Shown here piece after piece: positions 23,957-34,330 of a stretch of DNA of 51,657 nucleotides; within the stretch, counting starts at the first letter, position 1, and every line of letters begins with the position of its first letter. The stretch comes from Dimargaris cristalligena (lineage: Eukaryota; Kickxellomycota; Dimargaritomycetes; Dimargaritales; Dimargaritaceae). Below the pieces are notes generated by a model. The model had not been told where the DNA came from. It did no database searches and saw only the letters and a program-made list of their open reading frames with translations. Made by a program: the position numbers and the translations under genes. The stretch lies in the NCBI GenBank assembly GCA_027576995.1, contig JANBQC010000146.1, forward strand, positions 1 through 51,657. The letters run 5' to 3'.

Positions 23957-24827
23957 ACTATCGACGACCCGATATATTTTCCTGGTACCTTTTACAATGA
24001 GTTCTATAGAGATCGCCGCCTCTCCCTCCCCCCAACCTGCGGATTTTCCGGAGTCTCATCCATTAAAATGATGCCAATGTAGTAGACCCCCTTTAAAAAT
24101 GTACTTTTTGAGTTTTGCGTTGCCCTAAGGCTTCGGTGTTTTTATGTATACAACTATAGTAAATAAATAATAATACACTTGCATAGCACTGCCATTGCAT
24201 GATATTTTATTCGATTTTTTTAGAGAGAGAGAAAGAGAGAGAGGTGCCATAATTTAACGTGGGGTGGCCTCTAAATTGACACTAAGGCTACCGTCGCGTT
24301 GCTCATTAATATTACAAATGGGTATTTTATAATAGAACATACCTCATATATAAAGATAAATTTTATAGGGTGGGTGTGTTTTATGGTTGCGTGGGTGCAA
24401 TAATGAGGAATGTGTAAGGTCGTAAAAACGGGATACTTCGAAACCTTAGTTAGTCACAAGGAGGTGACTTTTCAGGATCCCGTGGATATATATATATATA
24501 TATTTTTAAAAAAAGAAATGCCTAATACAAGAGACCATTCTCGAACCTGCCCACTCACAGATGATTAGGTACTACTGGTTCAGGGAATAGACGCGTCATA
24601 ATAGATTTCATTTTTGGAACTGAGTTGAAATTATAATACGTGTGGGAATAAAAGCGGGGTTAGGTGACGACGGACGGGGTGAAGGTAGTTTACCTACCCA
24701 CTAAGCAACGAAGCAGGCCTAAGAGGAGAGTACACCATTAAGGATGCTGAATTCTAGATAGTAGTATAGTATAGCCAAACAATGTGTCAAAAAATAGGAG
24801 AGCCATGGTTCCAGTGCATAGCTAGCC
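23957..24827. other. convergent intergenic region NAD kinase / GID4
   Basis: AT-rich 3' regions of both genes, with a GA tract at 24221-24242 and (TA)n at 24486-24503. No gene is seen. Confidence 0.5.
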
Positions 24828-27350
24828 TTAAGCCATTGAGTAAGTCGGAAAGGTATCTCCGCCTTCACTCGTTTCGTACGCCAATTCGAGTTTCTGGTAG
24901 GGACAGGAAAACGCATCGCAGTAGAACCCCTGAATCGACCCATCAACTCGGGACATACAAATATAATAGAAGCCCGAAATGGTGAGCCCGTGGTGACTGC
25001 TGCCGCTCTCTTGCGATTGTAACAACGAGCGGTCACGATGGTGCTGGTAATCCGCCTCGTCAACAAAAAACCGTTCCTTCCACCGCATCAAAATATACTC
25101 CTGTTGGATCCGGTTGATCATATGGGGGGCGATATTCTCCAGGGGTTGGTTTTTGTAGACGCGCTTGAGGGATCGCAGACCACGGAACCGGTACCAGAAC
25201 TGGCGGTCCGAGTGCATGGTACTGTTCCACTTGCCCGTGCGGAGCCCGCACGATTGGAAGTCCACGATTTCGCCTTCCCAGTAGGTGGTACAGGCCGTGG
25301 CGGCGGTGAGTACATTGACCGATCGCATCGTGCCTTCTATTTTGCCACGTTCGGTATCGACCCGATCGACGGTGACGGCCACGTCCCAGATTTGGGGCGG
25401 GTGGGTTCTTTGGGAACTGCGGCCCGTGGACTGCCGGCCGCGGAATTTCGCTCCCGGACGCAGGAAACTAGATTCCGAGGTGGGGCTTGCCACAGGGGTC
25501 GAGTCGAGATTGGCCAAACTTCCGGACACCTTGTGGACCAGCGGGTACTCGTCCTGTCGGTCCCCAACATGGTCGTGGTCGTGGTTATGGTCATGGCTGT
25601 GGTGGTGATCATGGTCATGATCGGGGTCCAGGCTGTCGCGACCACGGGTCCCCTGAGTACTACTACCACTACCATTCGTGTAACTTTCCATACGGGCAGC
25701 CCGGTCTTGTTGGCGTTGCAGAAGTTGGGTCAGGCTCCGTATATGACGGTTAAAAGGGTTAGTACCCGATCGGGAGAATGAGCCCGGGGTGGACCGGGTG
25801 GGGAGGTTGGGGCGGGCCAGCCGGCTGGTCGAGGACCCGGCGGGGGGTCGACGGGACTGTGGCCCGGTCGAAGAAACTGGTTCGTGGTCCTGGAACCAGG
25901 GCAGATAAATCAAGGGATCCTCCGTCCCCCGGTCCGTCGCGGATAAATCCGTAAGTCCGGATAGACCCGCCAAGCTCGACGAGATGTAGGGGCGTAAAGA
26001 ATCGAAGCTACCCCCGCTTCCCCGGGAGCCTGAGCTAGTGGAGTTAGGCTGGGTACGGGGACTGTCCACCGGGGGTTCACTCCGGCTGTTAGTAGTGGAT
26101 CGCTCACTCCGATTAGCGGAGGATTCAATACTGGAGGAGAGGGCGCTGATAATCTCGTGGAGATGCCGGGGTCGGCGTGCGGCCGGTGGGGGAGGCCCGT
26201 ACACGGACTCTTCCCCGGTTGACGTCCGCTCGCGGCCCACATCATCGAGCATGTGGGACTGGATGGAGCGGGATAGCATTTCCAGATAGGCGAATTCGTC
26301 GTCAATCGAAGGGGGGGTATTCGACGGGGCGGTACGATTGCTATCCTGGGCAAGGGGATGGCTACCTCCACGCCGGAGTGTAATGGTGGGGCGAGAGGGC
26401 AGTCCGCCGAGGCGGGTATCATCCCGGCGATTGGATTCGGTCGCGGCCGCGGAGGAGGCATTGGCATTGGCGTTGGCCGAGGGGTTTCTCCCATCGGGAC
26501 GCTGCGACCGACGGGACCAGGGCCGGGCATTGCGCCGTGACGCGCGGTCCAATAGGCCGGTGGTGGTAGGCAGGTCTATCCGCCGCCGCTGGAATATATT
26601 CAAGCGATCTGACGAGGACAACGGCGTGGCCGGCTGCTGCTGCTGCTGTCGCTGGGGTTGTAGTGGCGATACGCCGCGGCCAGGGGTATACAAGTGCCAG
26701 GCCCCGCGTTCGGCGGACCCCGCGGTTGGACTGGTCGATGCCGGAGGGGGTATCTGGAAACTGTTCAGAATGAGGCTCGGCCAATCCACAGAAGACACGT
26801 TCGGGTGGTCCGTCTCCTCCGATGCATCGCTAGACCCGCTCGTTGACCGATTCGGCGAATCGGAGGGGGTCTCCGGCAGTGGCCGCCGGCCGTTCCGCGC
26901 ATTCCCGGTGTCCGCGGGCTCCCCATCGTCCCCAAAGAAGGGACCGGTCACTTCGAAACCGAAATCGTAATCCGAATCCACGGTGGAGTCGGGATCGTCG
27001 CTGCCCTCTTCCGGGCTGTAGCCCGGGTAGACCCAGGCCTGGGTAATCGGGCGGGTGGAGGAGGTGGTGGTGGTGTTGGAGGTGGCCGGACGCGACCGGG
27101 GTCGACTTTGATCCCGGAGTTGGCGCATTAGAAAGGGAGAGGAGGCCTGACGCTCGACGGCGGAGGTTTCCGCATTAAAGATTAGGTCGTCGAATCGGAA
27201 GGGGATTGCCGTCAAAGCGAAGGGGCGAGGGGGTTGGGAGGACAATGTATTGGGAGGGGCGCGATTGCGGTTAGCGGAGGAACCGGACTCGGATGTGGCG
27301 GGATTTGCAGGGGAACGGGACCGGCGATTGTTGGACGGTTGCTGCGACAT
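24828..27350 (-). CDS. GID4: GID4/Vid24 substrate receptor of the CTLH/GID E3 ligase
   Basis: GID4-type proteins recognise Pro/N-degrons and deliver clients (gluconeogenic enzymes in yeast) to the GID/CTLH ubiquitin ligase. Single exon, 840 aa, ATG at 27350. The Vid24 beta-barrel spans about 629-835: FLRPGAKFRGRQ, VTVDRVDTERGKIEGTM, TTYWEGEIVDF, RTGKWNSTMHSDRQFW, YILMRWKERFFV, LTISGFYYICMSRVDGSIQG, in the order seen in human GID4. Residues 1-625 are disordered (Ser/Arg/Pro/Thr-rich) with poly-Gln (near 235), poly-Ala/Asn, and an alternating His/Asp run near residues 572-589. Human and yeast GID4 are 300-360 aa, so more than half of this protein is extra. Paralogues such as GID10 share the fold, so GID4 versus GID10 is not settled. 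It is divergent from HPRT. Confidence 0.88.
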   Translation of the reverse strand: MSQQPSNNRRSRSPANPATSESGSSANRNRAPPNTLSSQPPRPFALTAIPFRFDDLIFNAETSAVERQASSPFLMRQLRDQSRPRSRPATSNTTTTSSTRPITQAWVYPGYSPEEGSDDPDSTVDSDYDFGFEVTGPFFGDDGEPADTGNARNGRRPLPETPSDSPNRSTSGSSDASEETDHPNVSSVDWPSLILNSFQIPPPASTSPTAGSAERGAWHLYTPGRGVSPLQPQRQQQQQPATPLSSSDRLNIFQRRRIDLPTTTGLLDRASRRNARPWSRRSQRPDGRNPSANANANASSAAATESNRRDDTRLGGLPSRPTITLRRGGSHPLAQDSNRTAPSNTPPSIDDEFAYLEMLSRSIQSHMLDDVGRERTSTGEESVYGPPPPAARRPRHLHEIISALSSSIESSANRSERSTTNSRSEPPVDSPRTQPNSTSSGSRGSGGSFDSLRPYISSSLAGLSGLTDLSATDRGTEDPLIYLPWFQDHEPVSSTGPQSRRPPAGSSTSRLARPNLPTRSTPGSFSRSGTNPFNRHIRSLTQLLQRQQDRAARMESYTNGSGSSTQGTRGRDSLDPDHDHDHHHSHDHNHDHDHVGDRQDEYPLVHKVSGSLANLDSTPVASPTSESSFLRPGAKFRGRQSTGRSSQRTHPPQIWDVAVTVDRVDTERGKIEGTMRSVNVLTAATACTTYWEGEIVDFQSCGLRTGKWNSTMHSDRQFWYRFRGLRSLKRVYKNQPLENIAPHMINRIQQEYILMRWKERFFVDEADYQHHRDRSLLQSQESGSSHHGLTISGFYYICMSRVDGSIQGFYCDAFSCPYQKLELAYETSEGGDTFPTYSMA

Positions 27351-28445
27351 GGTCCTGGTAGGAGGGGTAGGTAAGGGGAAAGGGGGGGTGAGTGAAATGC
27401 TATGCAGGCCCGGTTATAAAAGGGATGCGAGCAAATCAAATGGAAGCGGCTTCTACAACCACTGGAAAAAGAGGAGGAATAAGAGGCAGTGTCCAACAAG
27501 TAGTGAAGGCGTATATAAATATAGCCGGTGGGTGGAATGGGGGTGACTAAGCCTTTAGAACGAAGAAACGGAAGAAAAAGAAGGATTGGTGGGAAGAGTG
27601 GTCTGCCACAGAGGTCGTTTATACCTGTGTAATTGGCGCCGCTTCTAGGACTGCTGCTGAGATTGCACTAAAATAAGGGGGTTTTGATAGATCTATTCGA
27701 GATGGTGGAAAGAGTCTGACGCCCGGCACTACTCACTCGGTTCCCTTGTGAAGGCAGCCAACTCCATTCGTCTCTCTTGGGAGCTGGGAGGGGACGCTAA
27801 GTCTCTTTTCGTACTGCAAAAACGCGGCTGTCAAAGCGTAAAGGGCAATGCCCCTCTCTCCCTCCAACTATATCATTATCATACCACCACTAGCATCATC
27901 ATCATCATCGTCGTCGTCGTTATTGTAGAGGTCTTCTATCGTCGGTGGTGGGCTCGAAGCAGCCCCACACTGACCAGCGTTGCGTCGCGGGTTACACGGG
28001 TCCCGCTGGTGGAGCGACGGAGAGTCCAATAAGCCAGGGCAGAGCCGCTAGGAGGGAAGAGGCCAACCGTGCGACGTGGTTGTTTCATCGTGGTTGGCCC
28101 TCGAAGCGACGACAGAGAGAGCGGTGCTGGAAGAGGAGAAGCTGAGAGCCCCGGCGACTATTTAAATGGACGGGCATTTTCCGCTCAGGTCGGGCTTGGC
28201 CCATAGCCCATTTACCCCTTAGCTGCTGTATCTATCCGTATCTATCCGTGTGCATGTTATTATTGCATGTTGTGCTGTATCTTCCTGCATCTTTCCAAGT
28301 AGTCGGTCTGTCCGGTTATCTACTCTAATAACTCTCCCTGTGCTTTGGTATCTTCCCTACCCGGGTTCGTTACACATTCTCCCCACATTCACCCTTATAG
28401 CTTCAGTTCTACCCCCCCCCCCCAATTCCTACCAACCCTGCCGCC
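27351..28445. other. divergent intergenic region GID4 / HPRT
   Basis: Promoter region for both genes. An (ATC)n/(GTC)n trinucleotide tract lies at 27893-27920; it creates an Ile/Val-rich shadow frame (27748-28032) that I do not call. A poly-C run (28412-28423) lies just upstream of the HPRT start. Confidence 0.5.
28159..28166 (+). promoter_or_regulatory. TATA-like element of HPRT
   Basis: TATTTAAA, 280 nt upstream of the HPRT ATG; a pyrimidine-rich leader follows. Assigned by position only. Confidence 0.3.
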
Positions 28446-29391
28446 ATGCCTATGCAACCCGAACAGTGGATTGACGTGACTCCCGAGAAGTTCAACTACT
28501 CGCTGGACCACTTCGTCATTCCCCGTCACTACGAAAATGACCTCCAGAGCATCCTCATTCCCAACGGCCTAATCATGGACCGCATTGAGAAGCTGTCCCG
28601 TATGATCGTCGACGAGACCGAAGGCCCTCTAGGTAAGGTTTACCCCAAGCCCCAATGTGGGCTATACCCCTCCTCCTCCACCTCTTCCTATGATAGGGAA
28701 AGGAATACAGCTAAGCTACACAAACGGCCTAGTCCACTGCCCTCTAGGTTACACGATAACATGTATTTATCCGCTGCTCCTATGCTTCCACTCTCCACTA
28801 CGATACGGTACACCTTTTACTAACCCCTTAACCCTTCCCACTCACATCCTTATTCTACTCGCCTTTTGGGCTGCTGGATAATCCGGACCTCTCTCTACTT
28901 CTATGTATCCAGTGGTGTGCTGTGTCCTGAAGGGCGGCCACCAGTTCTTTGCCGACCTGGTCAGTTTCATGAAGAAGTGCGTGACCAAATCCGGCCATAA
29001 TGTCCCCTTGAGCCTGGAGTTTATCAAAGTGAAGAGCTACGAAAACGACCAATCCACCGGTGACGTGAAGATTTCCATGACCGACGCTGAATTGGAAGAC
29101 CTCGCTGGCAAGAACCTCCTTATTGTGGAAGATATAATAGATACCGGTAACACCATGGTGCGTCTGCTCAAGCGCCTCCAAACCTTTAAGCCCGCCTCCG
29201 TGCGGGTAGCCTCGCTGCTGCTCAAGAAGACCCACCTCTCCTGCGGGTATGTGCCCGACTACGTGGGCTTCGCCATCCCTGATTCATTCGTGGTGGGTTA
29301 CGCCCTCGACTATAACGAATACTTCCGGGACTTGGACCACATTTGCGTGATCAACGAAACCGGCAAAAACAAATACGCCGTTACCAAATAA
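28446..29391 (+). CDS. HPT1: hypoxanthine-guanine phosphoribosyltransferase
   Basis: Purine salvage enzyme, cytosolic: hypoxanthine or guanine + PRPP to IMP or GMP. Exons 28446-28632 and 28913-29391 (donor GTAAGG, acceptor ATCCAG), 221 aa, close to the human enzyme (218 aa). Seen: [19 protein letters not shown] and [11 protein letters not shown] at the start; [15 protein letters not shown] (PPi loop LKGG at 68-71); [10 protein letters not shown] (flexible catalytic loop); [10 protein letters not shown] at 134-143 (PRPP-binding motif with the paired acids); VASLLLKKT; and [20 protein letters not shown]. All catalytic residues are present. The start MPMQPE lies in a good context (CCGCCATGC). 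Codons are strongly C-ending, suggesting high expression. Confidence 0.97.
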
Positions 29392-32300
29392 TTAGTCGCC
29401 ATATTGTAATGATGTGACTGACTAGTAGTGTTAATTGATATTCTCTATTTCTAGGTATTTCTTAGCGTATATACCTATATATTAGACCATTGTATGGGGG
29501 TGGTGGGCTACCCCACCGGGGAAGTCTTACGTTGTTGTTAGGTAGTCTCTTAAATTAAAGAATATAATTGTGCTTGTGGAACGAGTGAAGAAAAAGGGTC
29601 TCATTGGAGAGATGAACGGGTGATTGGAATGTGAGGTAGACCGCCACCATTCCCAATTTAGACAGCGATTCCTCATCGGCCATTTGTTAGGGAATGGCAG
29701 GTTTCCGGATTGATTTATCCCAAAACCCACATGCTAGAACCGTTTATATAGAAGTGGGAGCATTGGCCACATACCCAAATCAGTGGGGAGGAATATACCA
29801 TGATTTAACCCGAAATGGCAAGCATCACTCGGGTGCCTGTCATTCATTAAACAGCAGGTTGCGGTGAACTATGGCCAAACTGTATATATAGGGGGAATGC
29901 TCCTATTCTGGACCGAGGCCATATTCTTCATTTCATTAAACTACCAATGATTATAAGTAACCACAGCCGTCTATCATTCGAAGATCCACTAGCTAGTTAA
30001 TAACGAGATGCCTTTGGGCGTAGCATTCCTAATCAATGGCTCCAAGGGTTAAATGTCCTTGTATAGAGATGTGGTTAATCGGCCGGTTGCCGTTATTTCC
30101 GTCACCGCCCAATACACCCCCCCCCCATTTGTTATAATAGCCCCCCCCCTACTAGGAAGATAATAGACTGGGTTATAATTATTGCCCAATTCAAGAAAAT
30201 CCAGTCTAAAGTTCTGAGAAAGTTTAATGGTACCACGACCTCCTTCACCGCTCCGCATTTGCCACTGGGGCCGATCAAGGTCTTGGCGTTGACAGGTGCT
30301 GGTGTAAGGGAAGAAAATGCAAGTGCCGTGCGGCGGGCGGGGCCAATAAAGGGGGAACATGTGAGGTGGGGCCCTATTCCCGACTTTTCTCGTCTATTTG
30401 ATTTTCATGATGGAACGCAACCTGTTGAATCCCAAAAAGGACCGCCATCTGCTTTCGAGTAGCAGTTTCCTTTGGGTTGAAAACTCACCTGCAGTATCTT
30501 TACAAACTCGCACTACCAATAAAAAGGCTCGGACCAAGCTAAACTCTGGTAATATAGTTTCTTTGATGGTATATTTCTAGGGACCCGTTATTCGGCGGCT
30601 TGGTTGCCAGATGACTAAATATACCGATTGTTTAGTCACTTGTCAACTACAACCTTATTAGCAGCAGACTTGACGTCTGAGTTCACCCAGCGCCCAAGGT
30701 AATCCCAAATGCTGGAAAACCTGGACCAGTATTGAAACAGTAGGTAGTCGGCTCACCCACAAACCTCAATGCCAAACCGCCCGTTTTTCTAAGGGGCTTG
30801 TCTGGTGGGCTCTACAACATGAAACGTTACACAAGCCCCATCTATACATTTACCCACCCCTTCTCTCCCTCTCTCTCACATACACACGATCTTCCTTTAC
30901 ATCCCTAGCCCTCTTTTCCTTGCTGATATTGGGCTACCCTTTCGCCCGAACGACTTTTTGATTTTTAATTAATCAACCGAGTGACTTTGGGAAACTCCCC
31001 TGTTTTGCGGGGGGCTGTTATACCAGTTGCCGTGACATTATTATTAGTAGTAGTAGTAGTAGTAGTATTGCTGTTGTTATCGTTCAGTTCTAAATCGGAT
31101 ATTGAGATGGGTATCCCGAATGCTTGTGACTCCGCTTGGAGAAAGATACACCCGTGACCAATGCAGGTTGGGCTGGGAACAAGCCAAGGGAAATGTCCGC
31201 TATGTGACTTAAACTGTAATAAGGAATAAGTGGCATCACATCTGGTCGCTAGACCACATCGCGCAAATGACTCTCCCCCCCTCCTTCTATTACATCCCTA
31301 CAGTTCCGTGTTATGAAAAACAAAACTAACTGTTACGCGAGGCGCGTCTGTGACAGCCAAACTAAACAGGCCATATCGCAAAAGAAAAACGAATTTAATG
31401 ATCAAAAAGGATGACTTGACCTGGCCTGTCGGAATATAGGGTGATAATGAGGGGGGCGTAAACCACCCATATAAAACACCTTGTTCAATAATGAATGGCT
31501 CGAGGCCATCCATCTGAAACACATATTCTAAGGAAAAGTGAAGCTAACTCGCCCCCCCCTCTCAGTGCCAGCCGCTGCCGAACCCCTGCTGAGGCGTGTG
31601 AATGACAAGATAAAAACTCATTGAGGCTGCCGAACGGAGGTATGCAATCGTAGCGAAGGACAGCGCGATATACATTACCAGCCTGACCTAATGACCTGGG
31701 GAAATCCGTTAGCTATACCGAAAAATGGCGCAGCAAGCGATCTGATCAACTAGGCACTACTACTCTAGTGCGATTCGGGGGTTGACGGGCTGGTTTCAGG
31801 TGTGGATAATAGGTAAATACGGGCCAGAGACTACCCCAACCGTATTATTATAAGGATGTACTCACCCTGTGGCCTCGGATTAACGGTATGGTTAATGGGG
31901 GCCTGTCGAAGGGCCTCGAAGCATCGGGGCTCCGAGGCGTTTCATCGCACCTCGACCCGTCCTTAATGAGGGTGGGAAAGTGAATTACGGGGTGGAACGG
32001 AGGGCCGGTGGATGGGGTTGGGGAGTCCCCATTGCCAGTATTTCACCTACTTTTTTGGGGGAGGATTTTTTGTTGGTGGTTTTCAACTCCCAAGTTGGGG
32101 CTGAAAGGAGAGGGGGGTTAAGTTTAGGGGCAAGAGGGTCGTAGTCTGGTATTTTCTCCGCAACTATTTGAAATGTTGCCCGGACTTTCTGACTAAGCTC
32201 CGTCCCCTTTGGGGTAAACGGAACCGGCATTAATTAGCCCTTGGGTTCAAAAATCTAGCTAGGGTCCTCTCATCCACCCGATTGAACACATTCAGCCCCA

Positions 32301-33721
32301 AACCAATTACTACAACGTACACACATACGCTCGCACAGGTATCCAAGATGTCCCCATTGTTTTTTTGAGTCGGGTAGTATTTACCCTCGAAACGAGTGAA
32401 GCTGGCGCGATTCCCAGTCCTTTGGCCTCATGCAGGGCCGTGTCCATGTTAGCCCCCCTACCCTGCCACCCTCCAGATCTGTTTTGGGAAGCCCACACCA
32501 TGCAATTTCCACTTGCCCAACCTATAATTCCATGACCCGTGCAACGACAAAATTTTGTTAAGCAGCGGTGTTTTTCCTCGACTCGCCTTGTAAAAATTGG
32601 CAAAAGGGCGAGCCAGTGAGTTTGGGGTGTGCTATGGACCCTCTATTGGATCGATTGACTTTTCTATTACAGCGCCCATCTGGGCAAGGACGTGAGAAAA
32701 ATGACGATCACTGGTTGGAGCCGATTCGTCATTGCTCCGTCTCCTCTTTCGGGTGACTGTCATATGGTGCATTTGTGGGTCTGGGCGCCTCCTGTCAACG
32801 AGAAGTAAAGGACGCCATCCACCCACTAATATATCTCGACACCCTCTCTCTCGCCCTATTCCCGCATGAAATGCCAATAGGATCCCCGCCGGATGGGACC
32901 GGCTGGCTAAATCCGAACACAGGTGCGAAAGGGCCCATAAGTTCATCTGGGAATACGGAGGAACTAGACCGAGACTCGGCTTAAGGGATGCTATGTTTTA
33001 TGGGCCAGCCACAGCGTAAATTGGATTGGGGCATTTATGGCTATGGGGAGGGGGGGTTCACCATCCATATATTGGACCGGGGGGTCTAACAGTGGTTTGT
33101 TCCACTCGGCCAACGTGAACCTGTAATACAGGGTTATTTTTCCAACCGGAACACCTCTTTGATAACCCCCACCGTTTCCTCCCACCACCTTCTCCCCCGT
33201 CACAGGCATTACAAGCCAGCGGATAAAAATGGCTGTAAATAAACTGCAATGCTATGGAATAGTTGATGGGAGGGAGGTAAATATAGGCGATGTATCTTGC
33301 CCAGATTTGCTGGTGAAACGGGCCATAAACCCCCCCCCTCCCTCGCACCACTCTCCCACCAGCTTTATTTGCGGATGGTGGTGGCTATGTTCGGCTGCTA
33401 TTCTTACCGGACCCCCTCATTGGGGGGGTATTGGAAAATAGAAGAGTCGGATTAGGAATGGTCCAGAGTTACACAGCGCGACGGGGGGGTTGCGAAAGAG
33501 GGGAGTTATAATAAACGATAACGCAGTCCTCCTTTTTTCCTAGCCCACCCGTGAGAGCTGCGCCCGCATCCGGGCCGGGGGGAACGGGAGAGAACCGCGT
33601 AGTACAGCAGTTGAGTCAAAGCGAAAACAAGGAAGAAAGGAGGGATATGCTGGTGAAGGCTAAGTGGTAGGAATCCCCCCGTTGGTGATGATAGCATTTA
33701 GAGGAAGTGACTGACCACCCA

Positions 33722-33751
33722 ACTATACTATACTATACTATGCTATGCTAT
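33722..33751. repeat. pentanucleotide microsatellite (CTATA/CTATG)n
   Basis: About six tandem 5-bp units, the last two with G instead of A. Confidence 0.85.
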
Positions 33752-34046
33752 TTTGTATAAACTTTGCTATGACAATGGCTGCTCCCCCGCCTGACTCTAT
33801 ATGCATGCATACATCCCACCCTGCGACTTGTCTATTAGGGTTAATTAATATAAATACCACTGGCCAGTCCGGCCGCATTAGCTCTGTCCGTCTATCTCTC
33901 ATTTTCTCTACACGCCGTCACCCTTCTTCATTCACTGTGCATACCTAAAATAACTGCCTAACTATTTCTCTCTCTTTGTCGTCGTTATCTACCGCGCTGA
34001 TTTATTTGGCCGTCATCCCCGATCCTTACTGTCAACCACTTCTGCT

Positions 34047-34053
34047 TATAAAA
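34047..34053 (+). promoter_or_regulatory. TATA box of the TLDc gene
   Basis: TATAAAA, 278 nt before the ATG and followed by a C/T-rich leader. Assigned by motif and position. Confidence 0.4.
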
Positions 34054-34330
34054 TAACACCCCCCTTTTCCCCCTCATTCATACCCACAGTACCCTTCCTG
34101 AACTATCCCAACCCATTCAGTGTTGCCAGTGCTGAGCATCCTTTATATTTTTGGTCCACCGCCTTGACGACCCCCACGGTCACCTCTTTCTTCCATCTTT
34201 TCCATTTATACCATTACCCCGTTTGCTATAATTCGCGATTGCCTTAAAAATAACTGCTTTTATATTCCATTGCAATAATCCCCTCCCCCGATTAACTCCT
34301 CTCTCTCCGCCATTTAATTGGTCCTACATT

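Larger units (their letters stand above)
29392..34330. other. 4.9 kb gene-poor region
   Basis: No ORF with a recognisable domain. Repeats: poly-C at 30117-30126 and 30141-30149, (AGT)n at 31045-31067, and a CTATA/CTATG pentamer array at 33722-33751. An 81-codon ATG ORF (32230-31985, minus) and a compact foldable element (31905-31956) are discussed in findings. The last ~400 bp is the pyrimidine-rich promoter and leader of the TLDc gene. Confidence 0.45.

Noticed and set aside
27748..28032. 94-codon plus-strand frame with an Ile/Val run
   Set aside because: Created by an (ATC)n/(GTC)n microsatellite; no domain and poor composition elsewhere.
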